A stretch of 64,000 nucleotides of DNA from Ichthyophis bannanicus (lineage: Eukaryota; Chordata; Amphibia; Gymnophiona; Ichthyophiidae). A program made the translations under genes and the position numbers. Where the stretch lies: assembly GCA_033557465.1 (NCBI GenBank), contig CM066048.1, forward strand, positions 18,142,305-18,206,304, in the 5' to 3' direction. A model generated the notes under the pieces. It was not told the origin of the DNA. It saw only the letters and a list, made by a program, of their open reading frames with translations, and made no database searches. How positions within the stretch are numbered: position 1 is the stretch's first letter; every line of letters starts with the position of its first letter. Shown one piece after another: positions 54,027-64,000 of the stretch.

Positions 54027-54690
54027 GAATAATTAAGCTCTGGAATTGATTGCCGAAGGATGTAATAAAAGCAGTTAGCATAGCTGACTTTAATAAAGGT
54101 TTTGACAAGTTTCTGGAGGAAACTTCTAGAAACGTTATTAACTAGGTAGACTTAGGGCCAGGGCCAGTCCAAGGGTTTCTACCACTCCAGGCAGAAGCCT
54201 CTGCTGTGCCGCTACCCCCCTGCCACTGCCATCATCGCCATGCTGCCCCCCCTCCCCCAATTCTCATCTTGCGGGGGAGGGGGGGCAGTGGCGGCGGCAG
54301 TAACACAACTGTTTTGAAAGTGGCAGCTTCATGCCAAGGCTTGGTGCCCACGGCAAGCCATATGCTTCAGCACACATGGCCCATCACTCCTGCACCTCTC
54401 CTACAGGACCTTATGCTGGATGGGGGCAGGAGTGGCAGACTATGGTTTTCGTACCAAAGTCATGGCCTGCCATGGGCACCAAAGTGGCAGCACAAAGACA
54501 TCGCTTTAAAAAATCCTGGTGTGTAACCCACCTGGATCTACCACCCTAGGCATCTGCCACCTAGTGGACAGGTTGGCCATACTTAGGGCATAAGCAGCAT
54601 GGAATCTGGGTATTTCTGGGGATCTTGCCTGGATTGGCCACAGCTGGAAGCAAAATACTGAGCTTGATGGACCTTTGATCTGACCCACTA
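54027..54690 (+). mobile_element. CR1 3' end with hAT insertion
   Basis: 'aagctctggaattgattgcc' through 'gacaagtttctggaggaaac', then a hAT insert, then 'gcttgatggacctttgatct', the CR1 3' terminal region. The two halves join cleanly when the insert is removed. Confidence 0.85.
54158..54580. mobile_element. Small non-autonomous hAT
   Basis: ACTTAGGG occurs at 54150-54157 and 54581-54588, a perfect 8-bp duplication. The ends (CCAGGGCCAGTCC and GGACAGGTTGGCCAT) are imperfect inverted repeats. It contains a G/C-rich inverted patch at 54200-54300. Related to the element at 30114-30435. Confidence 0.85.
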
Positions 54691-54799
54691 AGAGTTCTTT
54701 AAAGTCTAAGCTCCTTCAGCTTCTGAGATGCACCTCGCCTGGTTGATATCTTTGCTTGCTTTCAATTTATCAGTTACTTTAAGGAACTTAAATGCTATA

Positions 54800-55480
54800 A
54801 GGCCAATTCTGTATTGGCCATCCAGCTCCTGTACGGCCGATCTGAATCGGGGCAGACAAAGGTAGATCCAATTCTGATCTCACAGGGACTAGACGTGCCC
54901 GTAGGATCAGAATTGGGTCTACAGCCTGGACGTTCAGGCCGGGCCCCGATTCTGACTGGCTGCTAACTCAGCCTGGCTCCATAATGGAACCGCAGTGCCA
55001 TAGCGTCTCATTGCCATGGCACGGTGGCTCCATAATGGAGCCATGATCCCCAGCTGTCGACCCTAAATGTCCTTTCCCTTAGCCCAACCCCCGATCCAGC
55101 CTCCCATGGCCAGGGTCGGGCTATGGGGAACCACATTTATTTATTTATTCATTTAGACAGATTTGTATCCCACCTTTGCCTCTCACCTATCTGTCCCCAC
55201 TATCCCCTGCCGTCCAGGGGGACTTATTCCACCTCAGAGGTGGAATAAGTCCCCCGTCTACCTGGTCGACCCTGGACATATAGGGCAAACCTCTGAATCG
55301 GCCCTGTACATCTAGGGTCTCGCACCACCCATGTCCCGCCCTCGCCCTGCCTCCTCACGCCCCCACCTATGGCTCCTCATACAACACAGCTGTACATATG
55401 GGGAGCCTGTGCACTGGGGCAGAAGGGGGATGAATAGCAGGAATGTACGTCCTGCTATTCATGGCACAGAATGACCTCCT
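54800..55480. mobile_element. MITE M1, copy 2 (reversed)
   Basis: AGGCCAATTCTGT at the left and ACAGAATGACCTCCT at the right are imperfect inverted ends. 54880-54960 parallels the 19000-19040 part of copy 1 in reverse ('agacgtgcccgtaggatcag', 'gccccgattctgactgg'). Confidence 0.75.
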
Positions 55481-55599
55481 AATACCACAGAGACATTCAT
55501 TGAACACAGAAAGCCAAACAGAGCCACCTACATGAAAAAATCATTCGGTGAATTTCCATCCAAATAACCACCACAATATTAATGTGATATAAATAGTTT

Positions 55600-58500
55600 T
55601 AAATAATTTTGCAAGTTTTATTACAAAACAAAAAATAATACAATAATCAATATAAAAAAGGCACTTATACAATATTTATAACAACAAATAAACTTAAGAC
55701 TGGGGGACTTGCCCTCATCTCAGCCCTCAAATTCAATTTGACTTCCATAATTTATTAGTCTTCTAGAAGGAACACCTGACTATGAGAATGAAAGGAGACA
55801 CTGATGAAGTCAGAAGTGCATTAGAAAGGGTATGTGAGAGATATCGATCATCTCAGGTGGGGCTAAAAAGGAGGGGGATAGCTTGGTTCAGACTCCGTTT
55901 AGACATGATATTCAATGCCTTGGCATACTTGCTCTTGTGTAAACTTCTAGAATGAACTCTCAAGGAAAACGTTTTCAACTCAATAATAGGGGCCTATCCC
56001 ACAAACCTGCTAGAATCAAACTGATGAGTTGGGTATGGAGACTTAGCAAGCATCCTTAGTAATCAGATGGGTTTGCCAATCTAGTTCAGAAATTTAATTC
56101 TTTCTATACATCTCCTGAAAGGCACAAAGTATATTGGTTAATGCCAGGGATTACCCCTATCAACAATTCTATTAATTCTTCTGGAGCCACCTTAATACTT
56201 ATGGGCTCTGCAAGCAATCTACCTCTACCCCTTCTTGTTATCAAGCCCTTCAAGATTGAAGCCTCTATAATTTTCTGTTTAGAGGAAAACAGCATTAACC
56301 CACCGTGGACCTAAAATGATCTTTAACATTTGGGGGGCAGACATTAACTGAAGTTCTTCTAACTTTACTTTTCACAAAGAAATGTTCACAGACGAGCAGC
56401 AGAACAGCTGAATGAAAACCTACATGCTGAGAACTAAACTCCCTTTCGATGGACAAAACCACGACAGTGCAATGGGCACTGACGTTTTCTCTGCCATTGT
56501 CCGCCTTTTCCTCTTCTCCCCAAATTTCTCTTGTGGGCACAGAGCAGGGTGAAATCACTTGATAACTTATCAGGCCCCAACTGTTAAAAATAGGGCAATC
56601 ACAGAAATGTATTGTTCAGCTTAACAGACTTTTAATTTCTTGTTCAAACCAGAAGTATCTTTGCAAGTTCGATGGATGCCCCAACGTTCTTCAAACTCTA
56701 AAGATGCCCTTTAGCATCACTCATTACCTTAATACAATTTGTCTTTTTTTGAGGTAGCCAGCTGATGAAAACGGCATTATTTTTAGACAGGCTAAACACA
56801 ATACAGAGACACTGGTACACACATTAGAGATTTGGCAAGCTTCCGCCCAGGCTGACAATTTGATGTCTGCCATAAAAAAATGCACCGATCATGGCATGCA
56901 TATTCCCTTCTTCTCTTCCCCCCACCCCCTCCCAAAAAAATAAGTATCAATAAATAATCAATAAATATAATGTATCATTCTTCACAAGGCACAAGACCTG
57001 GGGGGATTATAAAGGACCAAATAAGGAATGATGATTCTCCCAAATAGAGAATGACGATTGGCCCTCGTTAAAAATAAAATAAATGACCCAAACTCTATGA
57101 CTGGATGCAAAATGAACTGAGTGAATTTGTCATATAAATAACCTTGAACATGCTGTATTTTGGGTCTGGCAGTTTCATCCTTTGCTCTGGGCTTTTAGAT
57201 CAATCAGAACTAGAGCTGGTATCCAACACCATGAGCCTTAGTTTGAAACAACCCAGGGATTTTTTCCTTTATTCCATATCCTCTCCTAACTCACCTATTA
57301 CACTGGGAAAGCCCTCAAAAACACTTTCACTTCATCAGAATTAAAGTGACTTACTACACTGTCTTTTGCTCTTTTCCATGACCTCCTCGGGCATCATTCA
57401 GGGCTATCAACATGTAAGTTTGGATAGTTCCCTAAGTAGATATACCTTTAAGATCTGTAACAAAAACAATGAGGTCCCTTCTTTGAACATCAACTACATC
57501 CATTATCATTTGCCAAAACAGCTATCATTTTTCCCTTTTCTATAAGAGCTGATTTTATAGACTTTTCAACTACCTCCTGATCTTTGCACATTTTTTGGTG
57601 TTCATTTGCAGCCCAATGCATATAAGGACTTATTGTCCACAGGTCAATGGTTGTAAACAAACCAAACAGGATTGCAAAGAAATATTCCTGATGGATCTGG
57701 AGATGATTGAAAACTCTGGTATTCTAGAGCACCAAACATGTTAGGTTGTATTGTATGGGAATTTTGTAACCTGATCATTCTCTTTTCTTTTTCAAATCTC
57801 TTTATATTGAGTAAGAAGGATTGCCAGACCCCTAGTTCTATTAAGACAACACTGAAGTCATCAAATTGACCTTAAGCTTCTCTGAGCCACACTTGAATTG
57901 TCATTATGTCTGTAATAAATGTTTAGGTTGTCCACATTGCCACTAGAGAGCATGCCACTGAGCCTACTCATGGGTTCGTTTGCATAACAGAAAAATTACA
58001 GGGCAACACAGGCCCCTTCTTCCTCAGCCAGCAAAGATACTTTCTTGTGACCTGTCTTCCTTTGTCATGCGACAGTGATCACAGATTACCCAAGTTGGCA
58101 AGGAAGTCCAAGATGTACAGAGTCCACCAGCTTGGAGATCACATGGAGATGGAAATAAATGAAGTGCAGAACAAAAGATTAGATGATGATGATCCACTCC
58201 AGCTGAACCAGCCAACAAAAGTGGCACATTCTGAATGTTCACATGGATATGTGTTCTCTGCCTCTCTGAAGATGTTTTATTCTCAGAGTTCATGCAGGCC
58301 TCATGACACACTGCAGCAGGTAAACCACCAGAGAAGTAATGGTGCAAGGCAGCAACAAAAAGCCAAGCAGTGCATGGCTTACACAAGGATAACTGTCAAT
58401 AAAGCACCTTGAAATTCATCCTAAAACCTGAGAAACCAGCCACACATGAAGGCAGAATACTTTGAGTGTCAGCAAAGCACCTTTTTCAAAATCCATCTTA

Positions 58501-58603
58501 GAACATTTAGGTCAAAGTTTAATGAGGCACTTTTGGTCAGACATATACGACGGCCTGCTGCAGAACACTCTTCCACATATTGAGTTCTATCTTCTGTGTG
58601 TAA
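55600..58603 (-). other. ADAMTS4: Possible ADAMTS4 3' UTR
   Basis: The 3 kb between the ADAMTS4 stop and 55600 shows no transposon that I recognise, unlike everything to its left. AATAAA on the minus strand occurs at 58276-58281 and at 55617-55622. The second is followed on the transcript side by a GT-rich stretch. Either could end the mRNA. Small frames at 56104-56558 and 58024-58386 are not convincing genes. Confidence 0.35.
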
Positions 58604-59039
58604 CTATTTGTGACCACTTCTGGACCTCCTCAGAATCTCCAGAATCTGAGCTCGACGTTTAAGCCAGTTTTCCATTGGTTTCTTGGGCAGTGCAGCCCGT
58701 GTGTTGCTTTTTGGGATGAAGAAAGTGTACTTTAGCCTTGGGGTTTTCTTATTAGCCACCACCAAGACTTGGATGGTAAGTGACTCTTTCAGTGGCCCTC
58801 GACCAATGATGGTCTCCATGGCTTTTGTGGCACCACTGTAGCGGACTGACACCCCTCCCCCTACATTAATGTCCACTTCCGAGGGCACCAGGATGTAGTT
58901 GCCATTGAGGGCATAGGAGCCATCCTGCCTCTTCATGGCCAGATAGATCCCATCACTGCTTGTGGCAGACCCACTGTTTTGACGGATCAGGATATTGGTG
59001 GCTCCAGCTGGAATGCTGATGACATCATTGTAGCCGTAT
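58604..59039 (-). CDS. ADAMTS4: ADAMTS4 last coding exon: spacer domain
   Basis: From a TATAG acceptor to TAG at 58604-58606. Reads [20 protein letters not shown], then [58 protein letters not shown] and [15 protein letters not shown]. The spacer sets substrate and matrix binding in ADAMTS4. The segment before NWLKRR (about 14 residues) is basic and lacks the Thr/Pro-rich run I remember from the human protein. Confidence 0.95.
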
Positions 59040-62000
59040 CTATAATAGATAGAGAAGATAGCATGAATACAAATGAGCAAAGGAAGAGCATAAGTACAGG
59101 GAAAGCCAGGAATCAAAACTATGACATTCGGTGATTGTCATAAGTAAGGAGAAATCCACAAGAACGTGAGTTTCATAGTATGAATGCCAAAGATACACAA
59201 GAACCTTCACATGACTACTTTCACAGTTAGGAGAGGCATTGCCATAAGCAAACCATGAAACTGGATATTCTCATGCACACTTTGTGTCCAGCCCTGGTTA
59301 CCTCTAAAGAGACCTTTATTAACTCATACCCAGTCATCTCCCATTAATTTTGGACAATGTACCCCTCACTCAGCCTTCCATCCCAGCCCAAATGAAACAG
59401 CAAGTGTTATGAGGATTACAAGAGGTGCTGCCAGGGCTGGTAGACATGTGTAGTCAACTTCACAGAGGCTTTTTTATTTCATAGCATGTTAGCAAGAAGC
59501 CTCTTTCCGCATCCCCTGTGTTAAGGACTAGTTCATTCCTCACCGAGGTTGGGTGAAGGATCCATAGGTCTTGGTGCAGGTGGACCCATCTCCTCCACAG
59601 GCCATGCACTTGTCAAATTTCTTTTTGGAGCCGATGATTCGGTCACAGCCTGCATGGACACATCGGCCCTGGACGCAGACAGAGGTGGTGTCTGGAGAAC
59701 ATGGCGTACCATCAGCTACCTGCAAGGAAGAGAATATAAGACCTGTGAACAATTGCAGTTAAAGCTCCAGATGTTTCTAAAATGCCTTTGAGTGGAATTA
59801 TACATAGGAAGGTGATGATATCAAATCATTATGGATGTTAGATCATAAGCTTTCCACTCAATAGATGGAGAACCAGCCCCATGAAAGGGAAGGAGGGACA
59901 TCTCATTTTTCACATCTTCTCCAGATTTCTTTTTACAAACATAGGAAGGCAAGGTTTGTAGCTACCACTGGGACAGAATCAAAGCTGCAGTAGTGTACAC
60001 ACCAGCACCACAGTGTGGAGATGAAAGATTAAGGAAAGCAAATGGAGTTAAACAGTGTGTTCAGCACCATGCACCACACTAAAGGTGACGGCTGAGGTCC
60101 AAGTGATGTTTATGACTATGAGTTAGAGATGTGTGTTCATTCCAATGTCCATAGAGAATGGAGGCATGGGAAAAGAGCATATTACCTTTTGTTCTTAGCA
60201 AGGCTCAGCACTAATTCATTTAGGAATATTTATCTAAGAGAGGGTTGATTAAGGATCTGCTGCCTGAACCCTGACTTGGATTATTCAGTGGTTCTGTCGT
60301 ATTTAGGGCTTTGTCATTTAGAAGAGTGGATGGTTGCTCAACCCCAAAATTTCTGGTTTATGGTTTACCCCAAGGATCAATTTTGTCCCCATTATTGTTC
60401 AATCTATATGTTCATGCATCAGCAGCCATAATATGCTCTTATAGAATATACTGCCATTTTTATACACACAATATATTATTATCAGTGGAGTAAAAGGTGA
60501 TAAGGCGGAAACAATTAATGGATTAAAAAATTGCCAGGAAGTCTCAAAACAGATTTAACACCAAAGTCAGTAGTCCGTTATCATGGAATTTGTCTGGATT
60601 CTCAGTTGAAATCAGATTGTCAGGTGTCTACAGTAGTAAGAGCTACTTTTCTGGGCCTATGCTGGATTAGACCATTAAGCTTTTGTATATCATTTCCTAA
60701 TTTGAGACTTTAATTATTTCGACTATTCCAATTCTGTATATCAAGGATTGCCACAGAAACTTGGGACATGTCTCCAGTTGTTACAACAAACAGCATAAAT
60801 TTTATTTGGGGATAAGGCAACCCATCATGTTACACCTAGCCTGTATGTATTTACACTTGCTACCAATTACTTGGCGAATTAAGATTTTAAGGTGCTCACT
60901 ATACTTTTTAAGTGTTTATCATCGGGCTCTACCTTTATACTTCTCTGACACAATTATGTCCCATTGCGCATGATTTGTTGGTTACTCCATCTATTGATAG
61001 TAACCAGGTTCTCCGTTAAACAAAACACTGCTTTCCTATATCGTAGATGGTTGAGCTATGGAAGAAGACTGAACTCTTCTCATTTCAGAGAGATTTAAAG
61101 ACTTAGTTTTTCTTTTCAAGCATGTTCTTGCTAAATGGGTGATATGGGAGATGACATATAGAATGGTGATGCATGCCAATGGAAGGTAGGATGGTTGAGG
61201 ACTAATAAAAGGAGCTTTATGGGATTTTATTTCTATTTTTGCTATTTGTTTATAATTTTATGATGGGATATTGTTGAATTTTTCTTTTGATTATTTTCTT
61301 TTTGTTATTTTTATATGTGATTTTATGATGTGACATGCAACTGTTGTGCGCTTCAAGATGCATTAACTTAAATGAATGAATGAATGACTGTTCGCTTTGG
61401 AATATTTACTAAATATAGGATTACACAGTTTATTTCTTCTGGTTCAATGAGCTACATTTAGTTTTTGCAGTAACCTGATTTTGTCTTGCATAAATTATTG
61501 ATTTAAATAGTTTATGGATTGCTAAATCATGCTTTTTCTAGCTTCTCACTTCGTCTTGAGCACTTCTGGTCTATGCGCCCTGTCTTAAAAGTATATATTA
61601 TTGATTTTAATGCATGGGGTTAGCAATTTGCCATTGGAAACCTCCTTGGAAAAGGATTTGTTTTAATATGAAATGGTGAAGTTTGCTTCTCTGTTTATCT
61701 GACCACTATGGCTAAACAAAGGGATAAATGATTATTCTCTATTCATCTGCTTCTTAGGGTCGCCATCTTACCCAAGGTCAACCCAAAGACGGTGACCCAG
61801 ACCTGGTTTGACTCCATTATATTTATGGACTTGTAGATCTGATTTTCTTAAGACAGTTAATGAGAAAATAAGATCTATGTGAATGCCATGGAGGCCAAAT
61901 CAAGACTGGATCAGCCTCTTTGGTGGACGTTGGGTGAGTGGAGATCCTAAGCATAAGGGAAGATGAGATTAAGGTCAGAATTGCTAAGTTATCCAGTTCC

Positions 62001-64000
62001 AGGAGTGAGATTTTTTGCCAGTTCTAGTTTTAAATTTGCCTTGTATTGCAGTATGATATTTGTAGTCCCTGATTTTACCCGGAATCAAAGCTGCAGGTCC
62101 CACAATGCATCTGGATGAGACTGTCAGAAATCCAGGGCTGGCTTAAAATCTCACTTCTGGAACTGGGCAACTTGGGAACTCTGTAAGGTGGGTGGAAAAT
62201 AGTAGGGGGATGATGATATACCCCTCCCCTTCTTAAGGTCCACGGTCTGCCCATGCCATATGTCATGCATGAAGTACAGTCAGACTAGAAAAATGGGACA
62301 TCTATGTGTCCTGTTTTTGTTTAAACAAGATATGACAATTTCTTTATAAAGAGGACATTTGGCCATCCTAGACCTCCAGTGTATCTTCTGAAGCTGCTCA
62401 CCCTTGGCTCCAAGACATAGTAATAGCCCAGCGGCTTGGACTGGCAGGTGAGTTTGCATTGGTCCTTCTCAGCTATCCCACTGTAGCGGGGTACCCAATC
62501 CATGGGTGAAGGGAAGCCCTTAAAAAGGTCTGTCCTGTGGTTGTAGGTGGCGCACTGCTGCTCCCGGAATGTGAGAGCTATAAAGGGGCAAGAAAGCAAA
62601 GAAAAGCAAAAGGTAAAATTGGGCATGCTTTTACTTTTGTACAGTTTAAAATGTTAATTAGGAGCCAACTGCTCTCCTATTGGCTAAAGTAATATCTATA
62701 ACCATAAGAGCTTTTCTCTTATTGGCTCCCAGTACGTCTTGCACTATATGAGCTGTTCTTTTATTGGCTGAAGAATAATTTATATCTTACAATTGCTGAT
62801 GACCTTAAAGGATTACTGCTGTCTACTTTTAGGGCCTGATCATGTGAAAATAAATGTCCTTAAATCTGGCCTGGATTTAGGTATAGAGAACATAGGCCAT
62901 TGCTTAGGATGTCAAATTTTGAAAGTACCAAATATCCAGGATAAAGAGGGGTCTGCTCCCATTTGCTTCAGGGACATGTACCTCACAGGATGCTGGGAAT
63001 CATAGTTCCGGCCCTTCCAAAGTCCATGCAGACAGTAGGGGCAAAACTAAACCTGCATCATCCTCTCTGGGTTGATTTGGTTTAGGCAACAGCTTTGAAT
63101 GGATCTTGTTGGCCTCACTAATCAGTAGATCGAAGTTACCTTACATGTCAAGTCTTCCTCCTAGCATTTCTCTGAGAGAGTCTGGCACTCACCATTGCTG
63201 CCAGGGCACTCCTTGGTGTTGCAAGAACGATACTGGGTCCTCTTCCCCTCACAGTACTTTCCCCCATTTCTTGGCATAGGCTTGTTGCACTCTCGGGTGG
63301 AAAATTGCACTCCACCACCACACGTCCTGGAGCACTCTCCCCAGGGCCCCCAAGAGCCCCAGCCGCCATTTAGTGGAGTCTGTGAAGAAAGGAGACATAA
63401 TAATAAGCCTGAAATGTTTTTCAGATCTACAGAGAGACAGAGGCTCCTGCACCAAGGGGTAAAGAGGGTTCAGGTTCTCTGACCGACTGACCTGCCCACT
63501 TTAGTTTCCCACCCACAAAGGCACAGCACCGACTATGTGTGGCTGTGGCTGATTCTCCTTCAAAGCCCTTTTATTGTCTAATGACTATCTACTGCGTCCA
63601 GGTGCTTTCACAGAAAGTTAATATGCTAAGAGAATTACACTGCAAAAGATTAGGCTAAAAGATCCATCTCCACCTCTTTGCCAAAAATCACACATTGTAA
63701 CACTCTTTTAAAGCATTAAGAAGTGTCGCAGGTATGAATGACATCTGACCCAAAGGCTGGGGAGCACTCACGTTGTAAGCTTTCATCTCCACTCTGCTAA
63801 TGCAGCGTCCATTCATGCAGGTCTTTCCCACTCCACAAGGTGTGCCATCTGCCCAGGGGAAGTGCTTGGTCTGGCACATGAAATGCCCATCAATCCTCCC
63901 TGTGCACCAGAGGGAAGAGCAGGGAGTATGCAGGTTTGGACAATGGCGTGAGTCTGGCCCAAAGGTCAGTTGACATTGGCGGTCGGAGTCATAGTCATTG
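58604..64000 (-). CDS. ADAMTS4: ADAMTS4 (aggrecanase-1), C-terminal half, five exons
   Basis: Secreted zinc metalloprotease that cuts aggrecan and related proteoglycans in the extracellular matrix. The exons, in transcript order, are 64000-63772 (partial), 63379-63193, 62577-62402, 59719-59544 and 59039-58604. All introns have GT..AG borders and compatible phases (0, 1, 0, 2). Key identifiers against other ADAMTS members are [13 protein letters not shown], the single TSP1 repeat, [33 protein letters not shown] and a C-terminus ending after [11 protein letters not shown] without further TSP repeats, as in ADAMTS4. The pro- and catalytic domains lie beyond the window. No internal stop or frameshift is seen, so the gene is probably functional. 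Confidence 0.95.
59544..59719 (-). CDS. ADAMTS4: ADAMTS4 exon: cysteine-rich/spacer junction
   Basis: 176 bp from a TTGCAG acceptor to a GTGAGG donor. Reads [40 protein letters not shown] and [18 protein letters not shown], then two bases of the next Arg codon. The basic KKK patch and the CGGDG turn are conserved in ADAMTS1/4/5-type proteins. Confidence 0.95.
60240..61388 (+). mobile_element. L2-like LINE relic in an ADAMTS4 intron
   Basis: Plus-strand frames read [20 protein letters not shown] (60355-60415), then [20 protein letters not shown] and later [16 protein letters not shown] and post-RT blocks of an L2-group element. The frame is broken often. It ends near a (TGAA)4 run at 61371-61388. 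It is antisense to ADAMTS4. Confidence 0.65.
61389..62401. other. ADAMTS4 intron, no element recognised
   Basis: Mixed sequence without a convincing gene or nameable repeat. Confidence 0.4.
62402..62577 (-). CDS. ADAMTS4: ADAMTS4 exon: start of cysteine-rich domain
   Basis: 176 bp between TATAG acceptor and GTGAGC donor. Reads [20 protein letters not shown], then [20 protein letters not shown] and [25 protein letters not shown] and PRYSG..DQCKL are ADAMTS cysteine-rich landmarks. The first codon is completed by the last base of the TSP1 exon. Confidence 0.95.
62665..62785. repeat. Three 42-bp tandem units with inverted CCAAT boxes
   Basis: ATTGG begins at 62679, 62721 and 62763, exactly 42 bp apart, each inside a 'gctnttctyytattggct' phrase. 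It lies in the intron between the TSP1 and cysteine-rich exons. Confidence 0.75.
63193..63379 (-). CDS. ADAMTS4: ADAMTS4 exon: thrombospondin type 1 repeat
   Basis: Acceptor CACAG and donor GTGAGT bound a 187-bp exon reading [40 protein letters not shown] and [20 protein letters not shown]. WxxWGxW and CSRTCGGG are the usual C-mannosylation and O-fucosylation sites of TSP1 repeats. Six cysteines are present. The exon ends in phase 1. Confidence 0.95.
63772..64000 (-). CDS. ADAMTS4: ADAMTS4 exon: disintegrin-like region (partial at window edge)
   Basis: Encodes [20 protein letters not shown], then [39 protein letters not shown] and VEMKAYN. The cysteine spacing is that of the ADAMTS disintegrin-like domain, which helps position aggrecan. 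The donor is GTGAGT next to 63772 and the exon ends in phase 0. Confidence 0.95.

Noticed and set aside
56104..56558. Two minus-strand frames (63 and 87 codons) as separate small genes
   Set aside because: No motif, no recognisable splice signals, and position consistent with the ADAMTS4 3' UTR or intergenic DNA.
59549..59791. Plus-strand frames of 80 and 63 codons
   Set aside because: They lie antisense to an ADAMTS4 exon.

Overview
The window reads as tetrapod nuclear DNA. It has no operons and no long intact single-exon host gene. It contains spliced exons with GT..AG borders, vertebrate-type CR1 and L2 LINEs in many ages and orientations, CORE-type SINEs, hAT and Tc1/mariner DNA transposons, a Penelope-like element and a DIRS-type tyrosine-recombinase retrotransposon. 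Abundant CR1 and L2 together with DIRS, Penelope and Tc1 fits an amphibian (a caecilian is my best guess) better than a mammal or bird. The species is inference.

The one host gene I recognise is at the right edge. Five minus-strand exons between 58604 and 64000 encode the C-terminal half of ADAMTS4 (aggrecanase-1): the piece before the thrombospondin repeat, the TSP1 repeat, the cysteine-rich domain and the spacer, ending in a stop at 58604-58606. Splice phases are consistent from exon to exon. The catalytic domain lies beyond position 64000. A repeat-poor stretch of about 3 kb downstream of the stop may be its 3' UTR.

The other 55 kb is mobile-element territory with deep nesting. 1-1190: L2 fragment (-). 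1190-5140: near full-length CR1 (-) with a decayed esterase ORF1 and EN/RT ORF2. 5141-15317: one L2 copy (-) split by three insertions: another L2 piece (5215-5750), a solo LTR of 1,567 bp with TGT...ACA ends and an internal 294-codon ORF (8162-9728), and a structurally complete DIRS-type element (9789-14992) with inverted termini, an internal complementary region and a gag-like ORF1. 15318-19245: CR1 pieces carrying a SINE, a ZBED/Charlie-type hAT and a 626-bp MITE. 19440-21110: a foldback element split by an L2. 21930-30600: CR1, Penelope N-terminus, purine-rich tract, and nested L2/CR1/L2. 30114-34840: small foldback hAT, Tc1 relic, CR1 with the longest RT reading frame. 36190-41240: three CR1 pieces and an L2 3' end. 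41578-47390: two copies of a hAT family, one with a perfect 8-bp target duplication, a ~180-bp-arm palindrome and an internal minisatellite, plus a PD-(D/E)XK-like ORF at 43054. 48880-54690: CR1, Penelope RT plus GIY-YIG (split by a SINE that is itself split by an L2), CR1 and a small hAT. 54800-55480: second MITE copy.

The elements do not form a functional pathway. Their value is the readable order of insertion and several unusual structures: the U3 ORF in the solo LTR, the DIRS circle-junction copy, and the long palindromes.
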